A DNA stretch of 8,058 nucleotides from Bacteroidota bacterium (GTDB lineage: Bacteria; Bacteroidota; Bacteroidia; Bacteroidales; UBA1556). Below the pieces are notes generated by a model. The model was not told the DNA's origin and ran no database searches. It was given only the letters and a program-made list of their open reading frames with translations. This document shows, piece after piece, positions 1 through 6,790 of this stretch. The number at the start of each line of letters is the position of its first letter. The stretch's first letter is position 1. A program made the position numbers and the translations under genes. The stretch spans positions 1 through 8,058 of the forward strand of contig QNXT01000141.1 of NCBI GenBank assembly GCA_003973505.1. Reading direction: 5' to 3'.

Positions 1-1119
1 GGTATATTCTATTTTATCACCAATTCTCCGTTTTGCCTCATCCATGGCTACAGGGTCGTAGGCTTTTACTTTGGCACCATGCTCAAGCAAGCGGTCAATT
101 AATACCAAAGCTGGGGCCTCTCGCATATCATCGGTTTTTGGCTTAAACGATAAACCCCAAAGAGCAAATGTTTTCCCTTGTAAATCCCCAAAATAACTTT
201 GTGCTTTATAAAACAGTCTTGATTTTTGACTGTTGTTTACTTCCTCTACAGCCTTCAATATACGCATATTATAGCCATTTTCATCGGCTGTTTTAATCAG
301 TGCTTTTACATCTTTTGGGAAACAAGATCCACCATAGCCAATGCCGGGATAAATAAATTTATTACCAATACGACTGTCTGAACCGATTCCATGACGTACC
401 ATGTTTACATCGGCACCCATGATTTCGCAAAGATTTGCAATATCATTCATAAAGCTAATCTTGGTAGCCAACATAGAATTAGCTGCATATTTTGTCATTT
501 CGGCTGAAGGCACATCCATAAAAATCACAGGATGACCATTCATGGTAAAGGGCTTATAAAGTCGAGCCATAATTTCTTTGGCTTTTTCCGATTCTACTCC
601 CACCACAATTCGGTCGGGCTTAAGAAAATCGTTTACAGCATCACCTTCTTTTAGGAATTCAGGATTGGAAGCAACATCAAAATCGATTTTCACCCCGCGC
701 TTATCCAATTCTTCCTGCATTGCTTGACGTACCTTTTTAGCCGTTCCCACTGGAACTGTACTTTTGGTAACCATAAGAATATGCTTATTGATGTATTGTC
801 CCACTTCACGAGCAACACCCAAAACATATTGTAAATCGGCACTTCCATCTTCATCAGGAGGTGTCCCAACTGCGCCAAAAACCACATCGGTATCTTCAAT
901 TACTGATGATAGATCGGTAGTAAAGTGCAATCGTCCCGCTTCATAATTACGTTTTACCATGGGTTCCAAACCAGGTTCCCAAATAGGAATAATTCCTTTA
1001 TTTAGATTGTCAATTTTCTTTTTGTCGATATCAACACAGGTTACATCAATGCCCACTTCGGCAAAGCATGCCCCTGTTACTAATCCTACATAACCCGTTC
1101 CTACTACAGCTACTTTCAT
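1..1119 (-). CDS. ugd: UDP-glucose 6-dehydrogenase, C-terminus cut off by window edge
   Basis: This enzyme oxidises UDP-glucose to UDP-glucuronate with two NAD+ in the cytoplasm, supplying uronic acid for surface polysaccharides or LPS. I translated it by hand from the ATG at 1119-1117; 373 codons are visible and the frame is open to the left edge. Seen: an N-terminal Rossmann motif [11 protein letters not shown] (about residues 6-16), GTPPDEDGS near 86-93, the STVPVGT strand near 120-126, NPEFLKEG near 152-159, EMTKYAANS around the conserved Lys210, and the catalytic-cysteine loop [10 protein letters not shown] with Cys about 266. The C-terminal NAD/UDP-binding part begins at [18 protein letters not shown]. 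Family members are usually about 435-440 residues, so roughly 65 are missing off the edge. It lies 104 bp downstream of the M15 peptidase gene on the same strand and probably has its own promoter. No frame damage is visible. The family call is very secure; a UDP-ManNAc dehydrogenase is less likely because the loop and the TKSTVPVGT segment are Ugd-like. Confidence 0.95.
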   Translation of the reverse strand, partial: MKVAVVGTGYVGLVTGACFAEVGIDVTCVDIDKKKIDNLNKGIIPIWEPGLEPMVKRNYEAGRLHFTTDLSSVIEDTDVVFGAVGTPPDEDGSADLQYVLGVAREVGQYINKHILMVTKSTVPVGTAKKVRQAMQEELDKRGVKIDFDVASNPEFLKEGDAVNDFLKPDRIVVGVESEKAKEIMARLYKPFTMNGHPVIFMDVPSAEMTKYAANSMLATKISFMNDIANLCEIMGADVNMVRHGIGSDSRIGNKFIYPGIGYGGSCFPKDVKALIKTADENGYNMRILKAVEEVNNSQKSRLFYKAQSYFGDLQGKTFALWGLSFKPKTDDMREAPALVLIDRLLEHGAKVKAYDPVAMDEAKRRIGDKIEYT

Positions 1120-1157
1120 TATGTTATATTTTAATATTTTTACTTCTAAATTGTTGT

Positions 1158-1165
1158 CAAATATA
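1158..1165 (-). promoter_or_regulatory. Candidate -7 element upstream of ugd
   Basis: Read on the minus strand this is TATATTTG, an exact match to the Bacteroidota primary-sigma -7 consensus TAnnTTTG, 38 bp upstream of the ugd ATG. A start site a few bases downstream would give a leader of about 30 nt. No clear TTTG -33 box lies 19-21 bp further upstream (that stretch reads A-rich), so this is a one-box match in AT-rich DNA. The 104-bp gap after the previous gene fits an independent promoter. Confidence 0.45.
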
Positions 1166-1223
1166 AGCCTTTCTCAGCGACTTGCTTTTTTATCTAAATG
1201 AGCTTTTGCAAATAAATAATTGA

Positions 1224-1991
1224 TTATTTACAATCGGGGTTGATACCCAATACATACCTTTCTATTACCTTAATTTTTTTTGCGACATGATCCCCTTTGA
1301 AGCCTCCGATGTCTTTATAGCTGATTTGCTGTTTGTATGCTTCTAAATATTTTTCAGCAATGGGTCTATACGACCAATGCCATTTTTCTTCTTCATAGCC
1401 ATAAGTACGTGTCTCCGGTTTTGGAGTATATACTTGGCAATATCCATAATTAGCAGCATTTTTTAGCAGCCATTCATAAATCTTTTTGCCTTTACCTGCT
1501 TGAAAATCTTCGTCTTCCACACTGTAAATATCCATATCGGTGCCCCAATGATGACGAGAAGTTCCAGGCATTGAGGAAAACATCAATATGACTTTAGCTC
1601 TGGCCTCAGCATTGGGATATTTTTTACTTAAATCTTGTCCCAAAACTTTGGTTCTTCCTGTCCATTTGGCTTCCCAAATTGCTTTTTGGTGGTAGAAACT
1701 TCGAAATGCAGAAACGATTTTCAAATCAAGCCCTTCCTTTGCTGCATCAGCATACATTTTTTTATAAGCATTGTATGCCTGTGTATTCATATACATATTT
1801 GCTTTATTGCTGTAAGGCCTTTCTATAATTGAAAAATTTGTTTGCTTGCTTGCACTTATTTGCCCTAATAATTGCGCCTTACTAATACTATTATCTTTTA
1901 TGGGTGTTTTCGTGTTTTGGGGAACAAAATAAGCAAACATCAAAACCAAAATGAGTGAGCTTAAAATAGGGTGTTTCAGATTGTTATTCAT
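1224..1991 (-). CDS. M15 (VanY/DacB-type) D-alanyl-D-alanine carboxypeptidase
   Basis: Predicted zinc metallopeptidase of family M15B that would trim the terminal D-Ala from peptidoglycan stem peptides outside the inner membrane. Residues 8-24 form a hydrophobic segment (PILSSLILVLMFAYFVP) after an N-terminal Lys, fitting a signal anchor or uncleaved signal. The metal site is complete: SRHHWGTDMD at 145-154 gives His147 and Asp154, and ExxH at 202-205 (EKWHW) gives the catalytic Glu202 and third ligand His205. SAFRSF at 94-99 is the conserved strand with the substrate-contacting Arg97. Length (255 aa) is normal. The ATG at 1991 lies 6 bp after the TGA of the transketolase C-subunit gene, and AGAAAG within that upstream coding end could act as a weak ribosome site. 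The tight spacing implies co-transcription with the split transketolase, a metabolically mixed operon. Whether it acts as DD- or LD-carboxypeptidase cannot be told from the motifs. Confidence 0.88.
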   Translation of the reverse strand: MNNNLKHPILSSLILVLMFAYFVPQNTKTPIKDNSISKAQLLGQISASKQTNFSIIERPYSNKANMYMNTQAYNAYKKMYADAAKEGLDLKIVSAFRSFYHQKAIWEAKWTGRTKVLGQDLSKKYPNAEARAKVILMFSSMPGTSRHHWGTDMDIYSVEDEDFQAGKGKKIYEWLLKNAANYGYCQVYTPKPETRTYGYEEEKWHWSYRPIAEKYLEAYKQQISYKDIGGFKGDHVAKKIKVIERYVLGINPDCK

Positions 1992-1997
1992 TGCTTA

Positions 1998-2963
1998 TCA
2001 TTTCTTTCTATTAATTAATTGAATTGACTTTTGGATAATGGTTTTTGCATTCATTCCATACTTATCCATCAACTCTTTTGCTTTGCCCGATTCGCCAAAA
2101 GTGTTTGGCATACCCACAAATTCCATGGGAACAGCATGGTTTTGTACAACCACTTCAGCTACTGCGGAAGCAAGTCCTCCCGTAATTTGGTGTTCTTCTG
2201 CTGTTAGAATGGCACCTGTTTCTTTAGCCGCTTTTATGATAGCTGCTTTGTCAATGGGTTTTATGCTGTGTATATTCAAAAGACGTGCCTTTATTCCTTG
2301 TTTCGACAACTCTTTTACAGCGAGAATACTTTCCCAAACTAAATGTCCGGTAGCAAGAATTGTTAAGTCGTCACCATCAGAAATCATTTGCGATTTTCCA
2401 ATTTCAAAATCTTGATATTCATTTGAGAAATCGGGCATAGGCTCTCTGCCAAAACGAACATATACAGGGCCGTTACACTTTTCGATGGCTGCAATGGTAG
2501 CCAATTTGGTTTGTGTTGCATCGCAAGGGGATAGTATGGTGATATTGGGCAACGCTCTAAGTGCAGCAATATCTTCCAATGCTTGATGTGTTGCACCATC
2601 GGGTCCCACAGAAATTCCGGCATGAGCACCGCCAATAATTGCATGTACATTGTTATAGCATAGCGAAATACGAATTTGGTCTAAGGTGCGCATGGCAGAA
2701 AAAACGCCATAGGTGGCAAAAACGGGAATTTTTCCACAGAGAGCCATTCCGGCAGCAACCCCAATTGCATTTTGCTCAGCTATTCCTAGAGAATAAAAAC
2801 GGTCGGGAAATGCATTTGCAAACAAATCCATCCCCACCGAAGCCGTAATGTCGCTACCCAAGGCAATGAGATTTGCATTGTTTTGTCCAGCAATCTTTAG
2901 CCCTTCGCCAAAACCGAGTTTTGTTGCTTTTACTCCTTTTTGTTTAATATTTTCTAAATCCAT
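1998..2963 (-). CDS. Transketolase, C-terminal subunit (split enzyme)
   Basis: Second half of a two-polypeptide transketolase, which moves two-carbon ketol units between sugar phosphates in the non-oxidative pentose phosphate pathway using thiamine diphosphate (ThDP). It carries the pyrimidine-binding (Pyr) domain and the C-terminal domain. Seen: LGIAEQNAIGVAAGMA at 59-74, where Glu63 should activate the ThDP pyrimidine; FATYGVF near 82-88; the substrate loop GGAHAGISVGPDGATHQ at 111-127, matching the GxDGPTHQ motif of full-length enzymes (His126); VRFGREP at 169-175 with candidate phosphate-binding arginines; and the C-terminal domain from about residue 195 with TAEEHQITGGLASAVAE. The 321-aa length is usual for split C-subunits. 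Its ATG lies 3 bp after the TAA of the N-subunit gene, consistent with stoichiometric translation. The relative DXS is a single long chain with different motifs. A specialised transketolase-like role, for example in sugar or cofactor synthesis, cannot be excluded. Confidence 0.92.
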   Translation of the reverse strand: MDLENIKQKGVKATKLGFGEGLKIAGQNNANLIALGSDITASVGMDLFANAFPDRFYSLGIAEQNAIGVAAGMALCGKIPVFATYGVFSAMRTLDQIRISLCYNNVHAIIGGAHAGISVGPDGATHQALEDIAALRALPNITILSPCDATQTKLATIAAIEKCNGPVYVRFGREPMPDFSNEYQDFEIGKSQMISDGDDLTILATGHLVWESILAVKELSKQGIKARLLNIHSIKPIDKAAIIKAAKETGAILTAEEHQITGGLASAVAEVVVQNHAVPMEFVGMPNTFGESGKAKELMDKYGMNAKTIIQKSIQLINRKK

Positions 2964-2966
2964 GAT

Positions 2967-3776
2967 TTATAGCTTAATATTCCATCGATTCAGGTCGTCC
3001 ATACTAGGTGCTTTTCCATGCCAATGATAGTCGTTTTCTATTTCAGGAATACCAGCTCCCATTTTTGTTTTTGCAATAATTACAGAAGGTTTTCCTTGAA
3101 AGTCAATGGCTAGTTGATAGCTACTGATGATTGATTCCATATTATTTCCATCACATTCCAAAACATGCCAACCGAAGGACTCCCATTTTTGCTTAAGTGG
3201 TTCAATGCTCATAACTGATTCGGTATCGCCATCAATTTGCACATGATTTCGATCGACCAAAGCCACAAGATTATCGAGCTTATAATGACCCGCACTCATG
3301 GCAGCTTCCCAAATACTTCCTTCTTGTAGCTCGCCATCACCGTGAATGCTGAAAACACGCCAATCTTTTTTATCGTGTTTAGCGGTTAATGCCATGCCCA
3401 CGGCAATTGATAATCCTTGTCCGAGTGAACCCGATGATAATTCGAGACCTGGTAAACCATGATTGCGTCCGGGATGCCCTTGCAAACGACTTCCTAATTT
3501 GCGCAGCGTTAACAGCTCTTCTTTGGGGAAATAACCTGCATGAGCTAAAGTAGCATAATGCACAGGAGTTACATGGCCAATGCTTAGTATCAGTCTATCG
3601 CGATCTTCCCATTGAGGCTCTTGTGGTTTATGATTGAGTATGTGGAAATACAATGCTGTAAAAACATCAGCCAAACCCAATGAACCACCCGTATGCCCCG
3701 AACCCGCAGTATAGATACTCCGTAAAATATCATGCCTTATTTCCGTAGCCTTCTTTTGTAATTCTTTGGTGTTCAT
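2967..3776 (-). CDS. Transketolase, N-terminal subunit (split enzyme)
   Basis: First half of the split transketolase, carrying the diphosphate-binding (PP) domain. Seen: the GHTGGSLG motif at 27-34 (His28), GHVTPVHYA at 67-75 (His68), GHPGRNHGLPGLELSSGSLGQGLSIAVGMAL at about 100-130 (His101), and the ThDP/Mg motif GDGELQEG at 146-153 with the metal-ligand Asn177 in DRNHVQIDG. YHWHGKAP at 250-257 is the usual end of this module. At 269 aa it is full length for a split N-subunit and ends cleanly before the partner gene. The ATG at 3776 is preceded by an A-rich leader and, 20 bases further up, by purine-rich heptad repeats that fill the gap to lptD. There is no TAnnTTTG promoter match in that gap, so this operon may be read through from lptD or use a non-canonical promoter. 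The pair should form an alpha2-beta2 cytoplasmic enzyme, as in archaea and other split-gene bacteria. Confidence 0.93.
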   Translation of the reverse strand: MNTKELQKKATEIRHDILRSIYTAGSGHTGGSLGLADVFTALYFHILNHKPQEPQWEDRDRLILSIGHVTPVHYATLAHAGYFPKEELLTLRKLGSRLQGHPGRNHGLPGLELSSGSLGQGLSIAVGMALTAKHDKKDWRVFSIHGDGELQEGSIWEAAMSAGHYKLDNLVALVDRNHVQIDGDTESVMSIEPLKQKWESFGWHVLECDGNNMESIISSYQLAIDFQGKPSVIIAKTKMGAGIPEIENDYHWHGKAPSMDDLNRWNIKL

Positions 3777-3795
3777 GTTAATTCTTTACTTTATT

Positions 3796-3837
3796 CATCC
3801 CACTTCCATCTTCGGTCTTCCATCTTCCCACTTCCAT
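3796..3837 (-). repeat. Degenerate heptad repeats, consensus RTGGAAG (six units)
   Basis: On the minus strand, six consecutive 7-base units can be read with no gaps: ATGGAAG, TGGGAAG, ATGGAAG, ACCGAAG, ATGGAAG, TGGGATG. ATGGAAG occurs three times exactly. The tract sits just upstream of the transketolase N-subunit start and next to a second 7-base array. It is not an inverted repeat and has no terminator-like stem. Function unknown. I recall similar GGAAG-rich strings between genes in some Bacteroidota, but cannot verify that here. Confidence 0.8.
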
Positions 3838-3844
3838 CACCTAA

Positions 3845-3897
3845 TCCTCGTCCTCTATCCTCTATCCTTGTCCTCTATCCTCGTCCTCTATCCTCTA
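3845..3897 (-). repeat. Tandem purine repeat TAGAGGA with CRAGGA variants (eight units)
   Basis: On the minus strand the order is TAGAGGA, TAGAGGA, CGAGGA, TAGAGGA, CAAGGA, TAGAGGA, TAGAGGA, CGAGGA, that is five exact 7-mers and three 6-mers. The first three units recur exactly as the last three, so there is also a 20-base direct repeat (3897-3878 and 3864-3845). One strand is almost pure purine apart from T and C at unit starts. The first unit contains the TAG stop codon of lptD. It is followed by TTAG and the RTGGAAG array. Tracts of this kind are prone to slippage. It cannot be protein-coding in a stable way because the unit lengths shift frame. Confidence 0.85.
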
Positions 3898-6597
3898 ATA
3901 ATCTCTCCAATCCTTACGCTTATTCAATTTCAAGTCTTGTAGCATTGGCGATTTTATACGAATTGTAAGATTATAACTTTTACGCTGACCAATGGGAATC
4001 CAATTAAACATAAGTTCCCAACAATGTAAGTCGCGATAAATATCCACAGATGTAAATGATAGGTCCTTTGCTTGAAAGTCCCAACCCGTAGTAATTCCTA
4101 TTTTCCATTTTTTTGTGATATTCACATCCCCTCTAAGTCCTAAGGTTTGAACAATTTTTTTGTCATATGCAATATTATCATAACTATAAATGTCTGTATA
4201 GCGCCATGTATAACTAAAATTCATATTCCAAGGATTATTAAAATCGACGTAGTGGTCAGGATATTTATTTACTTCATCCAATTCTTCTTGAGTACCTTTA
4301 TTCGACTCATATCGTTTTTTTCTTCCCTGTTTGAGTTTATTGGCATTTATGTTATAGTTGAATCCAAAGTTCCATTCGTTGCTGTTTTTTCTAAGAAGGG
4401 TTTTGTTTACATTCCAATTGAATTCATTGATACGAGCTCCCGCAGAATCCAGAGCATAAAAGTCCCAATACCCAGCAAAACGAACGGATAAACCTTTGAC
4501 AATCGTTGTTCGGGCAGTTACACTCAAAGGAGCTAATTGAAACTCTGTTTTTGCTAAATCATAGGAGGTTCCAATTCGCAAACTTTCAATAAGTTTTATC
4601 TTTTTTGTTCCTGTAATCGTATCTTTTCGAGACCGAACTTTTAATTCAAAGTTGTTATCAATACTTAAATTTATATTTCCCGATTTTCCATCAGGAGGTG
4701 CCCCATACATTTGACCAGCAAAGCGGGAGTAGCGCACTTCTTTCCCATCCTCATCAATATAGCTGGTGAAATAATTAAAATGCGCCGCACCAAAATCGGG
4801 ATGGTAGGTAAAACCTAAAGTAGGCGATACCACATGACGTAAGGCTTTGATAGGACCCTTTTTAGCAAGATACATTCCGTAAATTCGGGTATTAATAGAG
4901 GAGCTGAAACTGTACTCATGTACTGCAGAAAACTCATTATAATAGTCGGTTACAAGGTGAGGCAAAATGGTGTCGTTGTTCTCATAAGTGGTGTCTTGCC
5001 AGTTTTTATAGGTGCTTTGAAAATACCACCTTTCGGTAAAATTAGCCGAATTAGTCCATGTGAAATGCCCCAAATTGATGGTACTACTAATGGGTACAAC
5101 TTGTCGAATTCCTTTATCGAAATCCTCAAAAGTAACTTGACCAAACAGTGAATCTACCGTATTCAAGTTGTTTTTGGCATCCATTTTATAGGAAATCATT
5201 ATTTTTTCATACCATTTTTTCTTGCCAATGGGTTTCTTACGTTCGAAAGGGTAGAAGCGAGGTGTATTAAACGAAATTTGTGGTAAAGTCATATTGATTG
5301 CTCCTGTTTGAGAGTTTTGGCTATGACCTAAATTCGCTGTAAAATTATAGTTCCCCCACAAAGTAGCTCGGTAAGCAACACTCGATTGAAAAGTATTGGT
5401 TAAGTAATCCTGTGTATTATTGGAGTTCATTTTATTATAGTTTGTACTACCAAGATTTACATTGGCTGAAAAACTACTGTTGGGATTGGCTTTGGCGTCT
5501 TGGCGATGGTTCCAACGAATAAAGAAACTTTGATCTTCGGTATAGTTATTTGCATCGGTTTCGCCTATTTTATTATGTGCAAAACGGATATCAAAATCAC
5601 CCTGGCCATGATAACGGAAATTATAACGTGAGTGAGCCTTTAACCCCCAACTTCCTCGTGAGTATATATCCGCTCGAAGAGCTAAGTCCATATGAGGTCC
5701 AAGTCCCCAATAATAACCTCCGTCTGTAATATTGTAACCTCGATTTTCGGTATAACCATAAGAAGGGAAAAGTATTCCATTAGCTCTGCCTTTTTTATTC
5801 GGGATAAAACCAAAGGGGATAATTAAAGGAATAGGAATGTCTTCAACCTCCATATAAATAGGTCCGGTTACAATTTTGTCATCAGGTATTACTTTTCCTT
5901 TTTTATATCGAATACGATAATGAGGATGTTTAGCACTACAAGTTGTAAAATGCCCCGATTTCACATAAGTAATATTATCACTCATTTTTTTACCCTTTGA
6001 AAGCCATACATACATATCGCCTTCGTGCTTTGTTACGTCATTTACAATTCCTACTTTCGTATCGAAATTATAGGTTAAACTCGTAGTTTCAAATTCATCA
6101 TCGCCATCTTTGAAAACCGGATTACCTTGAACTACCCCATTACTATCCTCAACACCAATGGCATATACGGTATTATTCTTAAAGTCAAGTTCAATATAAT
6201 CGGCTTTTAAGTTTACTCCATCATAGTTTACTTCAGCATTCTTATACATATAGGCTTTTTGTTTTGCCCAGTCCATAATGATGCTATCCTCGGCATTATA
6301 AACTACCTTTTCAACTAAGTTCATCGTTTTTGAGCGTCGAGGTTTTGAAACAGAAACTTCATTTCCTTCATCATTCGACTCAACAATACTATCACTGTAT
6401 ATATGGGGGTTTTTTAGACTGTCATTAAGGAATTGATTTACCTTCGACATTTTTAGACTGTCGTCGGTTTTACTATGGAGTTTTGGAATACTATCAGGAA
6501 CTATTTCTTGGGCACTAACAGTCAGGGTGATAAGGATACTCAAAAAGAATATCATTAAACCTTTTGAAAATATATCTGTTAATAATTTCGTTAACAA
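3895..6597 (-). CDS. lptD: LPS-assembly outer-membrane protein LptD (OstA-like)
   Basis: Outer-membrane beta-barrel that receives LPS from the periplasmic Lpt bridge and, with LptE, inserts it in the outer leaflet. Seen: a signal peptide at residues 1-30 ending VSAQ, a polar linker at about 31-95 rich in Asp and Ser (with a DSLK repeat), an OstA/LptA-like beta-jellyroll at about 96-235 (VVYNAEDSIIMDWAKQKAYM, LKADYIELDFKNNTVYAIG, YVKSGHFTTCSAKHPHYRI), then a barrel of alternating aromatic and polar strands to the C-terminus, including the conserved start FGFIPNKKGRANGILFPSYGY. At 900 aa it is typical of Bacteroidota LptD and longer than the 784 aa E. coli protein. There are only two cysteines, Cys220 and Cys859. 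Start: this frame opens with TTG (6597), giving a signal peptide with lysines 4 and 12. An ATG at 6555 (residue 15), preceded by AAAAGG, is the alternative but leaves a signal without an early lysine. The stop lies inside a repeat array. Divergent from the amidase gene. Confidence 0.93.
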   Translation of the reverse strand: MLTKLLTDIFSKGLMIFFLSILITLTVSAQEIVPDSIPKLHSKTDDSLKMSKVNQFLNDSLKNPHIYSDSIVESNDEGNEVSVSKPRRSKTMNLVEKVVYNAEDSIIMDWAKQKAYMYKNAEVNYDGVNLKADYIELDFKNNTVYAIGVEDSNGVVQGNPVFKDGDDEFETTSLTYNFDTKVGIVNDVTKHEGDMYVWLSKGKKMSDNITYVKSGHFTTCSAKHPHYRIRYKKGKVIPDDKIVTGPIYMEVEDIPIPLIIPFGFIPNKKGRANGILFPSYGYTENRGYNITDGGYYWGLGPHMDLALRADIYSRGSWGLKAHSRYNFRYHGQGDFDIRFAHNKIGETDANNYTEDQSFFIRWNHRQDAKANPNSSFSANVNLGSTNYNKMNSNNTQDYLTNTFQSSVAYRATLWGNYNFTANLGHSQNSQTGAINMTLPQISFNTPRFYPFERKKPIGKKKWYEKIMISYKMDAKNNLNTVDSLFGQVTFEDFDKGIRQVVPISSTINLGHFTWTNSANFTERWYFQSTYKNWQDTTYENNDTILPHLVTDYYNEFSAVHEYSFSSSINTRIYGMYLAKKGPIKALRHVVSPTLGFTYHPDFGAAHFNYFTSYIDEDGKEVRYSRFAGQMYGAPPDGKSGNINLSIDNNFELKVRSRKDTITGTKKIKLIESLRIGTSYDLAKTEFQLAPLSVTARTTIVKGLSVRFAGYWDFYALDSAGARINEFNWNVNKTLLRKNSNEWNFGFNYNINANKLKQGRKKRYESNKGTQEELDEVNKYPDHYVDFNNPWNMNFSYTWRYTDIYSYDNIAYDKKIVQTLGLRGDVNITKKWKIGITTGWDFQAKDLSFTSVDIYRDLHCWELMFNWIPIGQRKSYNLTIRIKSPMLQDLKLNKRKDWRDY

Positions 6598-6635
6598 TTT
6601 CGAATCGGGTTAAATATAATACTATCAGTTCGCCC

Positions 6636-6643
6636 TAACTTTG
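6636..6643 (+). promoter_or_regulatory. Weak candidate -7 element toward the amidase
   Basis: TAACTTTG is an exact TAnnTTTG match on the plus strand. It would give a leader of about 140 nt to the amidase ATG. There is no TTTG box at the right distance upstream, and a better-placed two-box candidate lies nearer the gene, so this may be chance. Confidence 0.2.
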
Positions 6644-6673
6644 TCGTAAAGTATAGCCTCAATAAATAAAGGT

Positions 6674-6681
6674 CAAAACTA
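6674..6681 (-). promoter_or_regulatory. Candidate -7 element for lptD
   Basis: Read on the minus strand this is TAGTTTTG, an exact TAnnTTTG match 76 bp upstream of the TTG start (118 bp upstream of the alternative ATG). No clear TTTG box lies 19-21 bp further up. A second, poorer match TATATTTA lies at about 6611-6618 on the same strand; a transcript from it would begin close to the TTG and would favour the ATG start. Direct start-site mapping would decide. Confidence 0.3.
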
Positions 6682-6716
6682 ACAAACTTTTGTGTCATAA
6701 AAACGCATGAATAAAG

Positions 6717-6734
6717 AAATATTGCACAATATTT
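6717..6734. promoter_or_regulatory. 18-bp dyad, candidate operator
   Basis: AAATATTG at 6717-6724 and CAATATTT at 6727-6734 are perfect inverted arms around a CA centre. The right arm overlaps the TTTG box of the best candidate promoter for the amidase gene, a position where a bound dimeric regulator could block or recruit polymerase. The site is A+T-rich and short, so a chance dyad is possible. No regulator gene is in the window. Confidence 0.4.
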
Positions 6735-6760
6735 GTTGAATAAATCGATTATACTATAAT
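6732..6760 (+). promoter_or_regulatory. Candidate promoter of the amidase gene
   Basis: TTTG at 6732-6735 is followed after 19 bp by TATAAT at 6755-6760. The spacing fits Bacteroidota promoters; the downstream box is TATAATGA rather than TAnnTTTG and so only half matches. A start near 6767 would give a leader of about 24 nt before the ATG at 6791. There is no Shine-Dalgarno sequence in that leader, only A/T, as is common in this phylum. Confidence 0.4.
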
Positions 6761-6790
6761 GAATAGAGTTTCAATTAAAAATATTTAAAT

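Noticed and set aside
690..946. Two short frames, one on each strand, inside the first gene
   Set aside because: They lie wholly within ugd in other frames, and the ugd frame carries clear conserved motifs throughout.
1213..1230. Inverted repeat TAAATAAT-TG-ATTATTTA at the M15 stop codon, considered as a terminator
   Set aside because: The arms are entirely A/T with a 2-base loop and no G+C stem or T-run, so it is unlikely to terminate. It is expected by chance in such AT-rich sequence.
2038..2415. 125-codon plus-strand frame
   Set aside because: Antisense to the transketolase C-subunit, with no recognisable domain and a composition typical of a shadow frame.
1998..3776. Possible broken (frameshifted or nonsense-interrupted) full-length transketolase
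   Set aside because: Both halves have complete domain motifs, normal split-subunit lengths (269 and 321 aa), their own ATGs and a clean TAA plus 3-bp junction. Split transketolases are an established arrangement.
3796..3897. CRISPR array or insertion-sequence end
   Set aside because: The units are 6-7 bases with no spacers, no longer palindromic repeats, no target-site duplication and no transposase nearby. It is a simple tandem repeat.
4147..4491. 114-codon plus-strand frame rich in Ile and Phe, membrane-like
   Set aside because: Antisense to the LptD barrel. Its apparent hydrophobicity comes from reading barrel codons backwards, and there is no promoter or ribosome site of its own.
6411..6462. 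13-base direct repeat TTTTTAGACTGTC (6411-6423 and 6450-6462) in lptD
   Set aside because: It is 39 bp apart and in frame, encoding a repeated DSLK in the disordered linker after the signal peptide. Best explained as low-complexity protein sequence rather than a regulatory or mobile element.
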